Assembly: GCA_017883485.1 (NCBI GenBank)
Contig: JADGNM010000118.1
Coordinates: 1 to 7,474 of the forward strand
Direction: 5' to 3'
Length of the DNA stretch: 7,474 nucleotides
From: Methanosarcina sp.
GTDB lineage: Archaea; Halobacteriota; Methanosarcinia; Methanosarcinales; Methanosarcinaceae
Shown: positions 1-6,645 of the stretch, one piece after another
How positions within the stretch are numbered: the stretch's first letter is position 1
How the letters are laid out: each line of letters begins with the position of its first letter
The notes under the pieces: model-generated
Database searches by the model: none
What the model was told of the DNA's origin: nothing
What the model saw: only the letters and a program-made list of their open reading frames with translations
Position numbers and translations under genes: made by a program

Positions 1-37
1 GTCTTGTCATAGAACACTAAACAATTCCAAGATAACG

Positions 38-86
38 GCGGGCGGCCCTTGCATACCCCATCCTTTAGGTTGGGGTGGCCGCCCGC
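38..86. repeat. GC-rich inverted repeat / two-part stem-loop
   Basis: A perfect 10-base inverted repeat (GCGGGCGGCC at 38-47, GGCCGCCCGC at 77-86) encloses a second stem (ACCCCA at 55-60, TGGGGT at 71-76) with further CC/GG pairing and a TTTA loop. A 7-base bulge (48-54) lies on the left side only. The following sequence has short T runs (88-98), so a transcript from the left could end here. The inner CCCCATCCTTTAGG...GGGG motif also resembles hairpins at the right ends of IS200/IS605-type (TnpB) elements. No transposase is present, so an element remnant is only a possibility. The structure itself is certain; its role is not. Confidence 0.6.
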
Positions 87-198
87 AATTTGATTTTGTA
101 AAATAAAGTTTAATGGATTCCGAAAGCAAGAGTTTTCGCAATCAAACAATCATAAAGCAAATAAAGGCAAGTTAGGACTGAATAATATAATAAGCAAC

Positions 199-206
199 TT
201 AATATA
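199..206 (+). promoter_or_regulatory. TATA-like box upstream of cobD
   Basis: TTAATATA lies in an AT-rich stretch; a second AT-rich run occupies 181-193. At the usual archaeal spacing of about 26 bases, transcription would start near 228-233, only a few bases before the GTG at 236. With no Shine-Dalgarno sequence before that GTG, this suggests a leaderless or nearly leaderless mRNA. No B12-box-like riboswitch motif was seen in 1-235. Confidence 0.4.
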
Positions 207-235
207 CATGATTTACACTAATATTTCCGATTATC

Positions 236-1726
236 GTGTCAGAAAAAAGAAGTGTACCTTTGAAGGAACACCTGCTAGCCTTAAAGCCCTGCAGGCATGG
301 AGGGCTAATTCAGGAAACATCTGAGACTTACGGAATTCCTGAAAGCGAAATCCTTGATTTCAGTGCTAACTTCAATCCTCTGGGAAGTCCTTTTGAGTAT
401 CCCGAAAGCGGATTAGACTTTGATGGTATACTAAAAAGGAGTATGAAAAAACTTTCGGAATACCCTGACAACAGGTACCTGGAGTTTCGGGAGACCGCTG
501 CAAGGTTTGTAGGGCTCGGAGCAGCTCCGCAAAATATTATTCCAGGGAACGGTTCAACCGAAATCATCCGGCTTGTGGTCGAATGTGTGGTTGAAAAGGG
601 GGATACGGTCCTTCTTCCGTCGCCTACCTTCGGAGAATATGAGATGCAGTGCCGGATAATGGGAGCAAAACTCGAATATCCCGGGCAGGAGGAGGTAGAA
701 ACACTTCCGGACGAAACTCTGGAAAAGGCAAAAATCCTTTTTATTTGCAATCCTAACAACCCTACAGGCAAGCTCCGTACAAGAGGAGAAATCATAACTC
801 TTGCAGAGCGCTGCAAAAAGCATAAAACTCTTCTTTTTGTGGATGAAGCATTTATTGAACTCTCTGATCCTGCACAGAGCGTTGCCGATCTCCCAGCAAA
901 CAACAACTACTTTTTTGTCATGCGCTCCCTTACAAAAGCTTTCGCGATGCCAGGAATCAGGATGGGCTTCGGGATAGCTTCCCCTGAAACGGCTGAGATC
1001 CTGAATACAGCCAGGCTCTCCTGGAATCTCGGAGTTATAGCAAATGCTACAGGAACTGCACTTCTTAACATTGAAGGCGGAATGGACAGCCCATATTTGA
1101 AAAAGGCAAGGACTGTAATCAGGGAAGAAGGAGAAAAGTTCAAAGCGAAACTCGATAAAATAAGGGGATTTAAAGCAGGGGAAGTGAATGTAAACTTTAT
1201 TTTTGTCAATATCAGCAAATTCATGCTTGACTCAAGTGAATTAAGCGCTCGGCTGGCAGCCCGCGGAATCCTTGTTCGGGACTGTGCCTCTTTCCGCGGC
1301 ATTGGGAAAGACTATATTAGAGTTACAGTCAGGACTGCAGAGGAAAACGACAGGCTCATTGCTGCAATCGGGGATATTATTACCGAGTGGGGCAAAGAGC
1401 AGGCAAAAAGTGAACTGCAGCACGTGATCGAAAAGGCATCTGAAGAGGGCATAGGAGGCAGGAAGACCTGCGAATACTATCCCTGTCATTTTGAAGGCCA
1501 GAACTGTACCTTCTGCTTCTGCCCGTTCTATCCCTGTGAAAACGAAAAAACAGGCGGTAAATGGATCCAGAGCTCAAGAGGCGGCAAGGTATGGAGCTGC
1601 GTTGACTGCCATAGTGTCCATAAAAAGGAAATTGCCCGGAAAATCCTAGACTGCCTTATGCAGGAAGGTGACACTGACGAACTTGTGAAGGTAGCCTGGA
1701 AAAAAGTGATGGAGCCCACGTTATGA
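236..1726 (+). CDS. cobD: L-threonine-O-3-phosphate decarboxylase with Cys-rich C-terminal extension (likely also L-threonine kinase)
   Basis: PLP-dependent fold-type I aminotransferase-like enzyme (496 aa) that forms (R)-1-aminopropan-2-ol O-phosphate, the cobamide linker, in the cytoplasm. Visible motifs are HGG (21-23), DFSANFNPLG (41-50), the NPNNPTG loop (172-178), VDEAF (202-206), SLTKAFAMPG with the probable PLP lysine K234, and an arginine motif RVTVR (362-366). Residues from about 386 to 496 form an extension with cysteines at 412, 417, 424, 427, 429, 434, 455 and 458, plus nearby histidines, suited to metal or Fe-S binding. This matches M. mazei MM2060, reported as a bifunctional threonine kinase/threonine-phosphate decarboxylase with a 111-residue C-terminal extension; kinase activity here is inferred from that likeness. 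The GTG start has no Shine-Dalgarno sequence, so leaderless translation is plausible. The stop overlaps the cbiB start by 4 bases (ATGA). Confidence 0.93.
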   Translation: MSEKRSVPLKEHLLALKPCRHGGLIQETSETYGIPESEILDFSANFNPLGSPFEYPESGLDFDGILKRSMKKLSEYPDNRYLEFRETAARFVGLGAAPQNIIPGNGSTEIIRLVVECVVEKGDTVLLPSPTFGEYEMQCRIMGAKLEYPGQEEVETLPDETLEKAKILFICNPNNPTGKLRTRGEIITLAERCKKHKTLLFVDEAFIELSDPAQSVADLPANNNYFFVMRSLTKAFAMPGIRMGFGIASPETAEILNTARLSWNLGVIANATGTALLNIEGGMDSPYLKKARTVIREEGEKFKAKLDKIRGFKAGEVNVNFIFVNISKFMLDSSELSARLAARGILVRDCASFRGIGKDYIRVTVRTAEENDRLIAAIGDIITEWGKEQAKSELQHVIEKASEEGIGGRKTCEYYPCHFEGQNCTFCFCPFYPCENEKTGGKWIQSSRGGKVWSCVDCHSVHKKEIARKILDCLMQEGDTDELVKVAWKKVMEPTL

Positions 1727-2730
1727 TTGTACCGGACATTAGGATTATGCCGGCCGGCCGGCATCTTGCTCTGGTGCTCCTGCTTGCAGCAGCCATAGAC
1801 GTAATTTTCGGGGAGCCTCCGGCTGCCGTGCATCCTGTCGTCTGGATAGGAAAATTAATCACCTTTTTGAAAAATGCAGCCCCAAAAACCCACCGGAAGT
1901 TATACGGATTTTTAATGGCTCTCTGCTGTGTTTTTTTTGCAGCTTTGCTGGGTTATTCCGTTCTCTACATTACAGCGCTTCCTGGCATTCCAAAGGTCCT
2001 TGGACTCCTAATTGAAGCTTATTTCCTGAAAGCGACCTTTGCTATTAACTGCTTGCTGAGCCCGGCCAGGGAAATTTACAGGCATCTTGAAGAAAACAGA
2101 CTTGAGAAAGTTAGGGAACTGCTCCCGATATATGTAAGCCGGAATACTTCCAAACTGACCAGGACCCAGATGTCTTCTGCAGTTATCGAATCCGTATCCG
2201 AGAATTACGTAGACGGCATCCTGAGCCCCATATTCTATTACGCCCTTTTCGGGGGATTCGGGCTTGTCGCTGCATACATCTTTAAAGCCGTAAGTACCCT
2301 GGATTCCATGGTTGGATATAAAACCGAACCTTATAAGGAACTGGGATATTTCTCAGCGAAATCCGATGACGTACTGAACTGGATTCCTGCAAGGATATCC
2401 GTCATATTTATTCTTGCTGCAGCTCTCGTAGTGGCTTTGCTTCCGAAAAAACAGGAGAAAATAAGCCCGCTTAATATTATAAAGAGCGTGCTGGAAGACG
2501 GCATGAAAACTCCATCTCCCAATTCCGGCTATCCAATGGCTGCGACTGCAGGGGCTTTGGGAGTCAAACTCGAAAAACCCGATTTTTATGTACTTGGAGC
2601 ATCATACCCTCCCACGGAAATAAACGATATAAAAAGGGTATCCCAATTAATAGCAATTGCTTCAGGATTCTCGCTTGCCACTTTTGCGGCAGTTATCCAG
2701 ATTGCAGGGATTTACCTTTATCCTTTATAA
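1723..2730 (+). CDS. cbiB: Adenosylcobinamide-phosphate synthase
   Basis: Integral membrane enzyme of the CbiB/CobD family (335 aa). It joins adenosylcobyric acid to the aminopropanol phosphate made by the upstream gene product, giving adenosylcobinamide phosphate. Recognisable family motifs are D26-xxFGEPPxxxHPVVWIG (26-43), SENYVDGILSP (159-169), STLDSMVGYKTEPY (191-204), DDVLNWIPAR (215-224) and SPNSGYPMAATAGALG (265-280). Hydrophobic stretches near 14-30, 61-83, 89-108, 168-190, 225-241 and 305-333 are probable membrane segments. The ATG at 1723 overlaps the cobD stop (ATGA) and has GGAG about 8 bases upstream inside cobD, indicating translational coupling. An ATG at 1747 is a weaker alternative. 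In some bacteria this protein is confusingly named CobD; the upstream gene is the PLP enzyme. Confidence 0.95.
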   Translation: MIVPDIRIMPAGRHLALVLLLAAAIDVIFGEPPAAVHPVVWIGKLITFLKNAAPKTHRKLYGFLMALCCVFFAALLGYSVLYITALPGIPKVLGLLIEAYFLKATFAINCLLSPAREIYRHLEENRLEKVRELLPIYVSRNTSKLTRTQMSSAVIESVSENYVDGILSPIFYYALFGGFGLVAAYIFKAVSTLDSMVGYKTEPYKELGYFSAKSDDVLNWIPARISVIFILAAALVVALLPKKQEKISPLNIIKSVLEDGMKTPSPNSGYPMAATAGALGVKLEKPDFYVLGASYPPTEINDIKRVSQLIAIASGFSLATFAAVIQIAGIYLYPL

Positions 2731-2779
2731 TCCCGATTTTAACATTTGATCGAATCCAATTTAAGAGTTAATGATGCTC

Positions 2780-2817
2780 GAAAGCTAATAAGAGATAATA
2801 TATTTTGAAAGCTAATA
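2780..2817. repeat. 11-base direct repeat flanking the cobZ TATA box
   Basis: GAAAGCTAATA occurs exactly at 2780-2790 and 2807-2817, 27 bases apart start to start. The copies sit on either side of the TATA-like sequence at 2796-2803, where a regulator could help or block TBP/TFB binding. This is visible in sequence; the operator role is inference. Confidence 0.5.
2796..2803 (+). promoter_or_regulatory. TATA box for the cobZ-cobS-cobY unit
   Basis: TAATATAT, followed by TTT, in the gap after cbiB. Transcription is expected near 2824-2829. That lies downstream of the TTG at 2805 and about 20 bases before the ATG at 2847, so this box supports both a separate cobZ transcription unit and the downstream start. 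Confidence 0.5.
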
Positions 2818-2836
2818 CAACCGTTTTGACAATCCC

Positions 2837-2844
2837 GAGTGATC
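2837..2844 (+). promoter_or_regulatory. Shine-Dalgarno sequence deciding the cobZ start
   Basis: GAGTGATC contains GTGATC, six bases of the archaeal consensus GGAGGTGATC, and ends two bases before the ATG at 2847. Nothing comparable lies before the TTG at 2805, whose upstream bases are the TATA-like run. Confidence 0.55.
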
Positions 2845-2846
2845 TT

Positions 2847-3389
2847 ATGAAGTTATCCGATATTGAGGAAAGGGACCTGAAAAAAGGGCAGCCCGAAAAA
2901 ACAGATGGAAAAGCGACCGTTGACATCCTCGATGTCCTTGCTGAAGAAGGCATCACTGTCCAGGACCTTGCAGATACGGCTCTTGAAATGTATGTCCCGC
3001 ATCCCGGGCTTGAGACAAGGGAAAAAGCAGAAGCTTTATTTAAACGGGAACTCAAATACGCTCTTTCGGACCCAAACCTCTGCCTTCTGATTTACTCCGG
3101 GATTTTGCTCGAGAGGGAGGGCAGGGCAGGAAAGCTTCCGAACCTCAGCAAAAGTTCCTATGAAAAAGACCTGAGTTTCATAATTGCAGATGAGGTGCTT
3201 GGCACAAGCATTGCAACCTATATCAGCGGCTCCAAAGGCGCATTTGAGTTTGTCAGGTTTGACAAACGAAAGCCAGGCATCCTTGCAAAGCTGGGACCGT
3301 TCATGGATGACGTGATAGGGGGCCTTATCGGAGGGGTGTCCTCGAATGTGTATTCAAGAGGCATGGCAGAATTCCAGGAAAAAGATTGA
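2847..3389 (+). CDS. cobZ: Alpha-ribazole-5'-phosphate phosphatase (CobZ, PgpA-like)
   Basis: Phosphatase that removes the phosphate from alpha-ribazole phosphate or the matching cobamide phosphate; it is the archaeal non-orthologous replacement of CobC, first shown for M. mazei MM2058. From the ATG it has 180 residues. Family-like features are an acidic motif ADEVLGTSIA (114-123), RFDKRKPG (137-144) and the C-terminal PFMDDVIGGLIGG (151-163). The last two resemble the phosphatidylglycerophosphatase A (PgpA) fold, whose conserved acids bind metal. The open frame reaches back to a TTG at 2805, which would add 14 residues (MKANTTVLTIPSDL). I prefer the ATG because it has a Shine-Dalgarno match and the TTG abuts the TATA box. 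cobS follows after 17 bases, so the two are probably cotranscribed. Confidence 0.88.
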   Translation: MKLSDIEERDLKKGQPEKTDGKATVDILDVLAEEGITVQDLADTALEMYVPHPGLETREKAEALFKRELKYALSDPNLCLLIYSGILLEREGRAGKLPNLSKSSYEKDLSFIIADEVLGTSIATYISGSKGAFEFVRFDKRKPGILAKLGPFMDDVIGGLIGGVSSNVYSRGMAEFQEKD

Positions 3390-3406
3390 AAAACAGGCGA
3401 TGAACC

Positions 3407-4216
3407 ATGAATTCATTCTTACTTGCTTTTAAATCGGGCTTCGGCTTCCTGTCCACGATCCCTGTGGGAATCAGCATGGAAGGGATCGATGAGCTTATGA
3501 AAAAGATATATTTTTACCCTATTGTGGGAGCCGTACTCGGACTTCTCATAGGAGCGGTTGCATACATTGGGCAGATGATATTTCCGGACCCTATCCTTGC
3601 AACCCTTATCATAGGATTTGTCTATTATATTACGGGTTTTAATCATCTAGATGGGGTCACTGATATGGGTGACGGTTTTATGGCTCACGGGTCACTTGAA
3701 AAGAAGCTCAGAGCTCTGAAAGACACGAACCTCGGGACAGGAGGGGTGTCCTTTTGCATTCTGTTGCTACTCGCCCTGTACGGTTCGATAAGGTCAGTCC
3801 AGGAAGAAGGTCTGGGTGCCGGATCTAACCTTCCATTACTGATGTTTTTATCAATGTTTATTGCAGAGGTTAGTGCAAAGCAGTCTATGCTGACCATTGC
3901 TGCTTTTGGAAAGCCCATACCTCCCCAGAAAGATCAGGCTTATCCGGGCCTGGGAGCGATGACTATAAACGGAGCAACCTGGAAGAATTTCCTTATAGGA
4001 TTTTTATTCGGGGCTGTTGTATGTTCTCTGCCTTTCGGGTTGATAGGGCTGCTGCCGTATCTCGGAGCCTGCACCTCGTCTCTTGTGCTTCTTAACCGAA
4101 GCTATGCCCATTTTGGAGGCTTGAATGGCGACGGAATAGGTACTGCTAACGAAATCGGCAGGGTGACTGCCCTTATAATCATTGCAGTTATCCTGAAACT
4201 TTCATTATTTCATTAA
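3407..4216 (+). CDS. cobS: Adenosylcobinamide-GDP ribazoletransferase (cobalamin synthase)
   Basis: Polytopic membrane enzyme (269 aa) that joins adenosylcobinamide-GDP to alpha-ribazole or its 5'-phosphate, the last joining step of cobamide synthesis. The acidic signature [16 protein letters not shown] (80-95; D82, D86, D89), the following [15 protein letters not shown] (100-114), the N-terminal GFLSTIPVG (13-21) with [10 protein letters not shown] (36-45), and the C-terminal [13 protein letters not shown] (240-252) are all typical of CobS. Hydrophobic stretches near 37-58, 62-78, 113-127, 142-156, 195-218 and 254-266 are probable membrane segments. The length is usual for the family. An AGGCGAT sequence (3395-3401), one mismatch from AGGTGAT, precedes the ATG by 5 bases. 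Being in the same membrane system as CbiB fits the idea of a membrane-located late cobamide complex. Confidence 0.96.
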   Translation: MNSFLLAFKSGFGFLSTIPVGISMEGIDELMKKIYFYPIVGAVLGLLIGAVAYIGQMIFPDPILATLIIGFVYYITGFNHLDGVTDMGDGFMAHGSLEKKLRALKDTNLGTGGVSFCILLLLALYGSIRSVQEEGLGAGSNLPLLMFLSMFIAEVSAKQSMLTIAAFGKPIPPQKDQAYPGLGAMTINGATWKNFLIGFLFGAVVCSLPFGLIGLLPYLGACTSSLVLLNRSYAHFGGLNGDGIGTANEIGRVTALIIIAVILKLSLFH

Positions 4217-4237
4217 ACGAATACATAAGAGGTTATA

Positions 4238-4849
4238 ATGGACGCTATTGTAATGGCAGGAGGGTTCGGACAAAGGCTTGGAATGGGGGAAAAGCCGTGT
4301 GTTGAACTGCTCGGAAAGCCGCTCATAAGTTATGTAATAGATACTCTCAGAGCTTCAAAGGAAACTGATAGAGTCTTTGTAGCAGTCTCACCCGTAACAC
4401 CTAAGACCGAAATCATGCTTCAGGAGCGGTATAAAGGAGAGGTCAGGGTAATCAGGACTTTCGGAGGAAACTACGTCGGGGATATGATCTATGCGGTAGA
4501 GACTGCGCAGACTATTGGCCCTGTAATGATCATTATGTCAGATCTTCCCCTGATAAACTCAGAGCTTATAGATTTTGTAATCGAGAAATACAGGAAAGCA
4601 GGAACACCGGCACTCTCGGTATATGTCCCTATAGATATCTGTAAAGGGATCGGAATCAGGCCGGATACGGTTTTCAATAAGGATGGGAAACTTATCGTGC
4701 CGGTTGGAATCAATATACTTGACAGTTCTCAGATCAGAAACGAACAGGAAGACTTTAACCTGATACTTGAGAATCCAAAGCTAGCAATTAACGTAAATAC
4801 CGTAGAAGATTTGCAGCGCTGCAAAGATCAGATGCAGTGTACGAATTAA
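4238..4849 (+). CDS. cobY: GTP:adenosylcobinamide-phosphate guanylyltransferase
   Basis: Cytoplasmic nucleotidyltransferase (203 aa) that transfers GMP from GTP to adenosylcobinamide phosphate, giving adenosylcobinamide-GDP for CobS. Archaea use this enzyme in place of the bifunctional bacterial CobU; the characterised example is from Methanocaldococcus jannaschii. The N-terminal MAGGFGQRLGMGEKP (6-20) is the nucleotide-binding loop of the MobA/GlmU-like fold, followed by LLGKPLISYVID (24-35) and a metal-site motif SDLPLI (101-106). PVGINIL (155-161) and INVNTVEDL (184-192) close the fold. GAGGTT (4229-4234) serves as ribosome binding site three bases before the ATG. The alternative, a molybdopterin guanylyltransferase, is unlikely because of the cob neighbours. 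It lies 21 bases after cobS and 20 bases before the proposed sufC start. Confidence 0.93.
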   Translation: MDAIVMAGGFGQRLGMGEKPCVELLGKPLISYVIDTLRASKETDRVFVAVSPVTPKTEIMLQERYKGEVRVIRTFGGNYVGDMIYAVETAQTIGPVMIIMSDLPLINSELIDFVIEKYRKAGTPALSVYVPIDICKGIGIRPDTVFNKDGKLIVPVGINILDSSQIRNEQEDFNLILENPKLAINVNTVEDLQRCKDQMQCTN

Positions 4850-4857
4850 AATTACTA

Positions 4858-4863
4858 GAGGTG
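4858..4863 (+). promoter_or_regulatory. Strong Shine-Dalgarno sequence pointing to the ATT start of sufC
   Basis: GAGGTG ends six bases before the ATT at 4870, ideal archaeal spacing. The first conventional candidate, TTG at 4894, is 30 bases away, and the bases directly before it show no purine-rich site. Confidence 0.75.
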
Positions 4864-4869
4864 TCATAG

Positions 4870-5601
4870 ATTCTATCTTTAAAAAACCTGGTATTGAGCC
4901 GTGATGGGAAAAAAATTCTGCGTGGAATTAACCTTGAAGTCGGGGACCAGGAAATCCACAGCATCATCGGTTCAAACGGCGCAGGAAAAAGTACACTTGC
5001 ATACACCCTGATGGGACTTCAGGGCTATGAACATGAAGAAGGAAGCCTCACTTTTAATGGGGAAGACATTACAAAGCTAACGATCACCGAGCGTGCAAGA
5101 AGAGGTATAACTCTTGCCTGGCAGGAGCCTGCCCGCTTTGAGGGGCTGAAGGTCAGGGATTTTCTGGCAATCGGGGCAAAAGCCCGTGGAGGCATTACGG
5201 AAGAAGAGCTAAGAGAAGCCCTGATAAAAGTTGACCTCAAACCCGACAAATACCTGGATAGGGAAGTTGGAGAGACACTTAGCGGAGGCGAAAGGAAGCG
5301 TATAGAGCTTGCCTCCATAATTACAATGAAACCGAAGCTTGCAATCCTTGACGAACCTGATTCCGGAATTGATGTTGTCTCATTAAAGGAGATCATTAAT
5401 TTTATCCAGGCTCTCAAGGAAAACGGGTCTTCCGTACTCGTAATTACCCACAGAGAGGAAATTGCAGCAAGCTCGGATAAAGCATCTTTAATGTGCGAAG
5501 GGGCTATTCTCAAGAGCGGAGACCCCCTCGAAATTAGCGAATTCTTTAAAAACAGGTGCATACCCTGTGACAGCAGGGCATCTCCCCCTAAGGTGGTCTA
5601 A
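4870..5601 (+). CDS. sufC: Fe-S cluster assembly ABC ATPase SufC (SmsC), apparent ATT start
   Basis: Soluble ABC-type ATPase (243 aa from the ATT) that works with SufB in Fe-S cluster assembly. It has Walker A GSNGAGKST (34-42), Q-loop WQEP (Q85), signature LSGGERKR (137-144), Walker B LAILDEPDSGID (157-168, catalytic E162) and H-loop H194. From the ATT the protein begins (M)LSLKNLVLSRDGKKIL, the first beta strand and A-loop region expected of SufC. Starting at the TTG at 4894 would delete eight residues of that strand. No ATG, GTG or TTG lies between the in-frame stop at 4867 and 4894. The tail ends with NRCIPCDSRASPPKVV, a CxxC pair (C230, C233) I do not regard as usual. The minimal SufBC pair, also called SMS, is typical of methanogens. 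No promoter was found in the 20-base gap after cobY. Confidence 0.93.
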   Translation: MLSLKNLVLSRDGKKILRGINLEVGDQEIHSIIGSNGAGKSTLAYTLMGLQGYEHEEGSLTFNGEDITKLTITERARRGITLAWQEPARFEGLKVRDFLAIGAKARGGITEEELREALIKVDLKPDKYLDREVGETLSGGERKRIELASIITMKPKLAILDEPDSGIDVVSLKEIINFIQALKENGSSVLVITHREEIAASSDKASLMCEGAILKSGDPLEISEFFKNRCIPCDSRASPPKVV

Positions 5602-5603
5602 CA

Positions 5604-6566
5604 ATGAGCCAGGTTACTTTAAAAACGCTATCTGCGGAAATGGCAGAAATATCCTCAGCCTATACGGCAGCAGGGGGGGATGCTACAGTCCTCCATAAGC
5701 ATGAACTTGCAAGCCTTGTAGTAAGCGGAAATAGAGTGCTCAATGCAAACGGGACAGAAGGCATCGTGCTTGAAAAACATGAGACGGAACATGGAGTGGA
5801 CATTAAAATGACCATCAAGAAAGGGTACAAAATTCCGCTTCCTGTCCACCTCTGCTTCGGATTGGTCCCGAAAGACGGACTCCAGGAAATTAAGATGGAT
5901 TTCGTTGCCGAAGAAGACTCGGCTGTCGAACTCATAGCCCACTGTACTTTCCCTAATGCGGTAAACGTAATCCATAAAATGGATGCTCGAATACTTATCG
6001 GGAAGAACGCCTCGCTAAAATACACGGAAACCCACTTCCACGGCCCTCACGGAGGAATCCGGGTTATTCCGAAGGCCCTTATAAAAATCGAGGAGGGAGG
6101 CAGCTACTGCACTAATTTTTCACTTATTTCAGGCAGGGTAGGCTATCTGGAATTTGATTACAGCGTTGATGCCGAAAAAGATTCTATCTGTGAGATGGTT
6201 ACGAAGGTATACGGAAAGAAAAATGACAAAATAAAAATACTGGAAAAAATATCCCTTAATGGGGAAAATGCCCGAAGCGTAATTAAAAGTAGATTAGCCA
6301 TTACCGATAATGCGGAGTCGGAGTTCAGGGGGATTACCGAGGGTCGCGCTCCCAGAGCCAGGGGACACGTGGACTGCATGGAAGTTATTCAGGGAAACGC
6401 AAAAGCCGAGGCTATTCCCATTGTTCGTGTTGATAACCCTCTGGCAAAAGTAACCCATGAAGCTGCAATCGGCTGTGTGGATAAAAAAGAAGTCGAAACC
6501 CTCATGGCCAGCGGCCTTGAAGAAGACGATGCAATTGACATTATTGTAAAGGGAATGCTGGCCTGA
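5604..6566 (+). CDS. sufB: Fe-S cluster scaffold protein SufB (SmsB)
   Basis: Member of the SufB/SufD family (320 aa), the scaffold partner of SufC in the minimal two-gene system of methanogens. It is shorter than bacterial SufB, lacking most of the N-terminal region. Repetitive beta-strand sequence from about 60 to 270 fits the beta-helix core. The C-terminal part carries RARGHVDCMEVIQG (251-264), IPIVRVDNPLAKVTHEA (271-287) and the helix EEDDAIDIIVKGML (306-319). By order and spacing, C258 and H285 probably correspond to the E. coli SufB cluster-forming residues Cys405 and His433. The gene starts two bases after the sufC stop with AAGGTGG (5590-5596) as ribosome binding site inside the sufC end, so the two are translated together. 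No sufD, sufS, sufE or sufU is present in the window. Confidence 0.94.
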   Translation: MSQVTLKTLSAEMAEISSAYTAAGGDATVLHKHELASLVVSGNRVLNANGTEGIVLEKHETEHGVDIKMTIKKGYKIPLPVHLCFGLVPKDGLQEIKMDFVAEEDSAVELIAHCTFPNAVNVIHKMDARILIGKNASLKYTETHFHGPHGGIRVIPKALIKIEEGGSYCTNFSLISGRVGYLEFDYSVDAEKDSICEMVTKVYGKKNDKIKILEKISLNGENARSVIKSRLAITDNAESEFRGITEGRAPRARGHVDCMEVIQGNAKAEAIPIVRVDNPLAKVTHEAAIGCVDKKEVETLMASGLEEDDAIDIIVKGMLA

Positions 6567-6612
6567 AGCCTTTAATTTCCCTCTTATCCGGATCAGCTGT
6601 CACTCCAGGCGA

Positions 6613-6645
6613 CTCGCCCGAGAATACGAATAAGCTCGTCCGAGA
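6613..6645. repeat. Paired palindromic motif CTCG-YC-CGAG upstream of the small gene
   Basis: CTCGCCCGAGA (6613-6623) and CTCGTCCGAGA (6635-6645) match at 10 of 11 bases, 22 bases apart start to start, about two helical turns. Each is itself a dyad. The copies can also pair with each other in RNA as two 4-base stems around a 2x2 internal loop with a 12-base hairpin loop. They could be a pair of operator half-sites or a leader hairpin. Confidence 0.5.

Noticed and set aside
1..235. Cobalamin riboswitch before cobD
   Set aside because: No B12-box-like sequence or fitting multi-stem layout was seen, and the hairpin at 38-86 is a simple nested inverted repeat. B12 riboswitches are not expected in this archaeal group.
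328..906. 192-residue open frame on the minus strand
   Set aside because: It lies wholly opposite the well-supported cobD; its protein is rich in Ser/Arg/Pro with no recognisable motif, as expected of antisense shadow reading.
3400..3432. Out-of-frame ATG at 3400 just before cobS
   Set aside because: It opens only a ten-codon frame, and the ATG itself overlaps the AGGCGAT site used by cobS.
5025..5561. 178-residue open frame on the minus strand
   Set aside because: It is antisense to the conserved sufC motifs and has no family features; another shadow.
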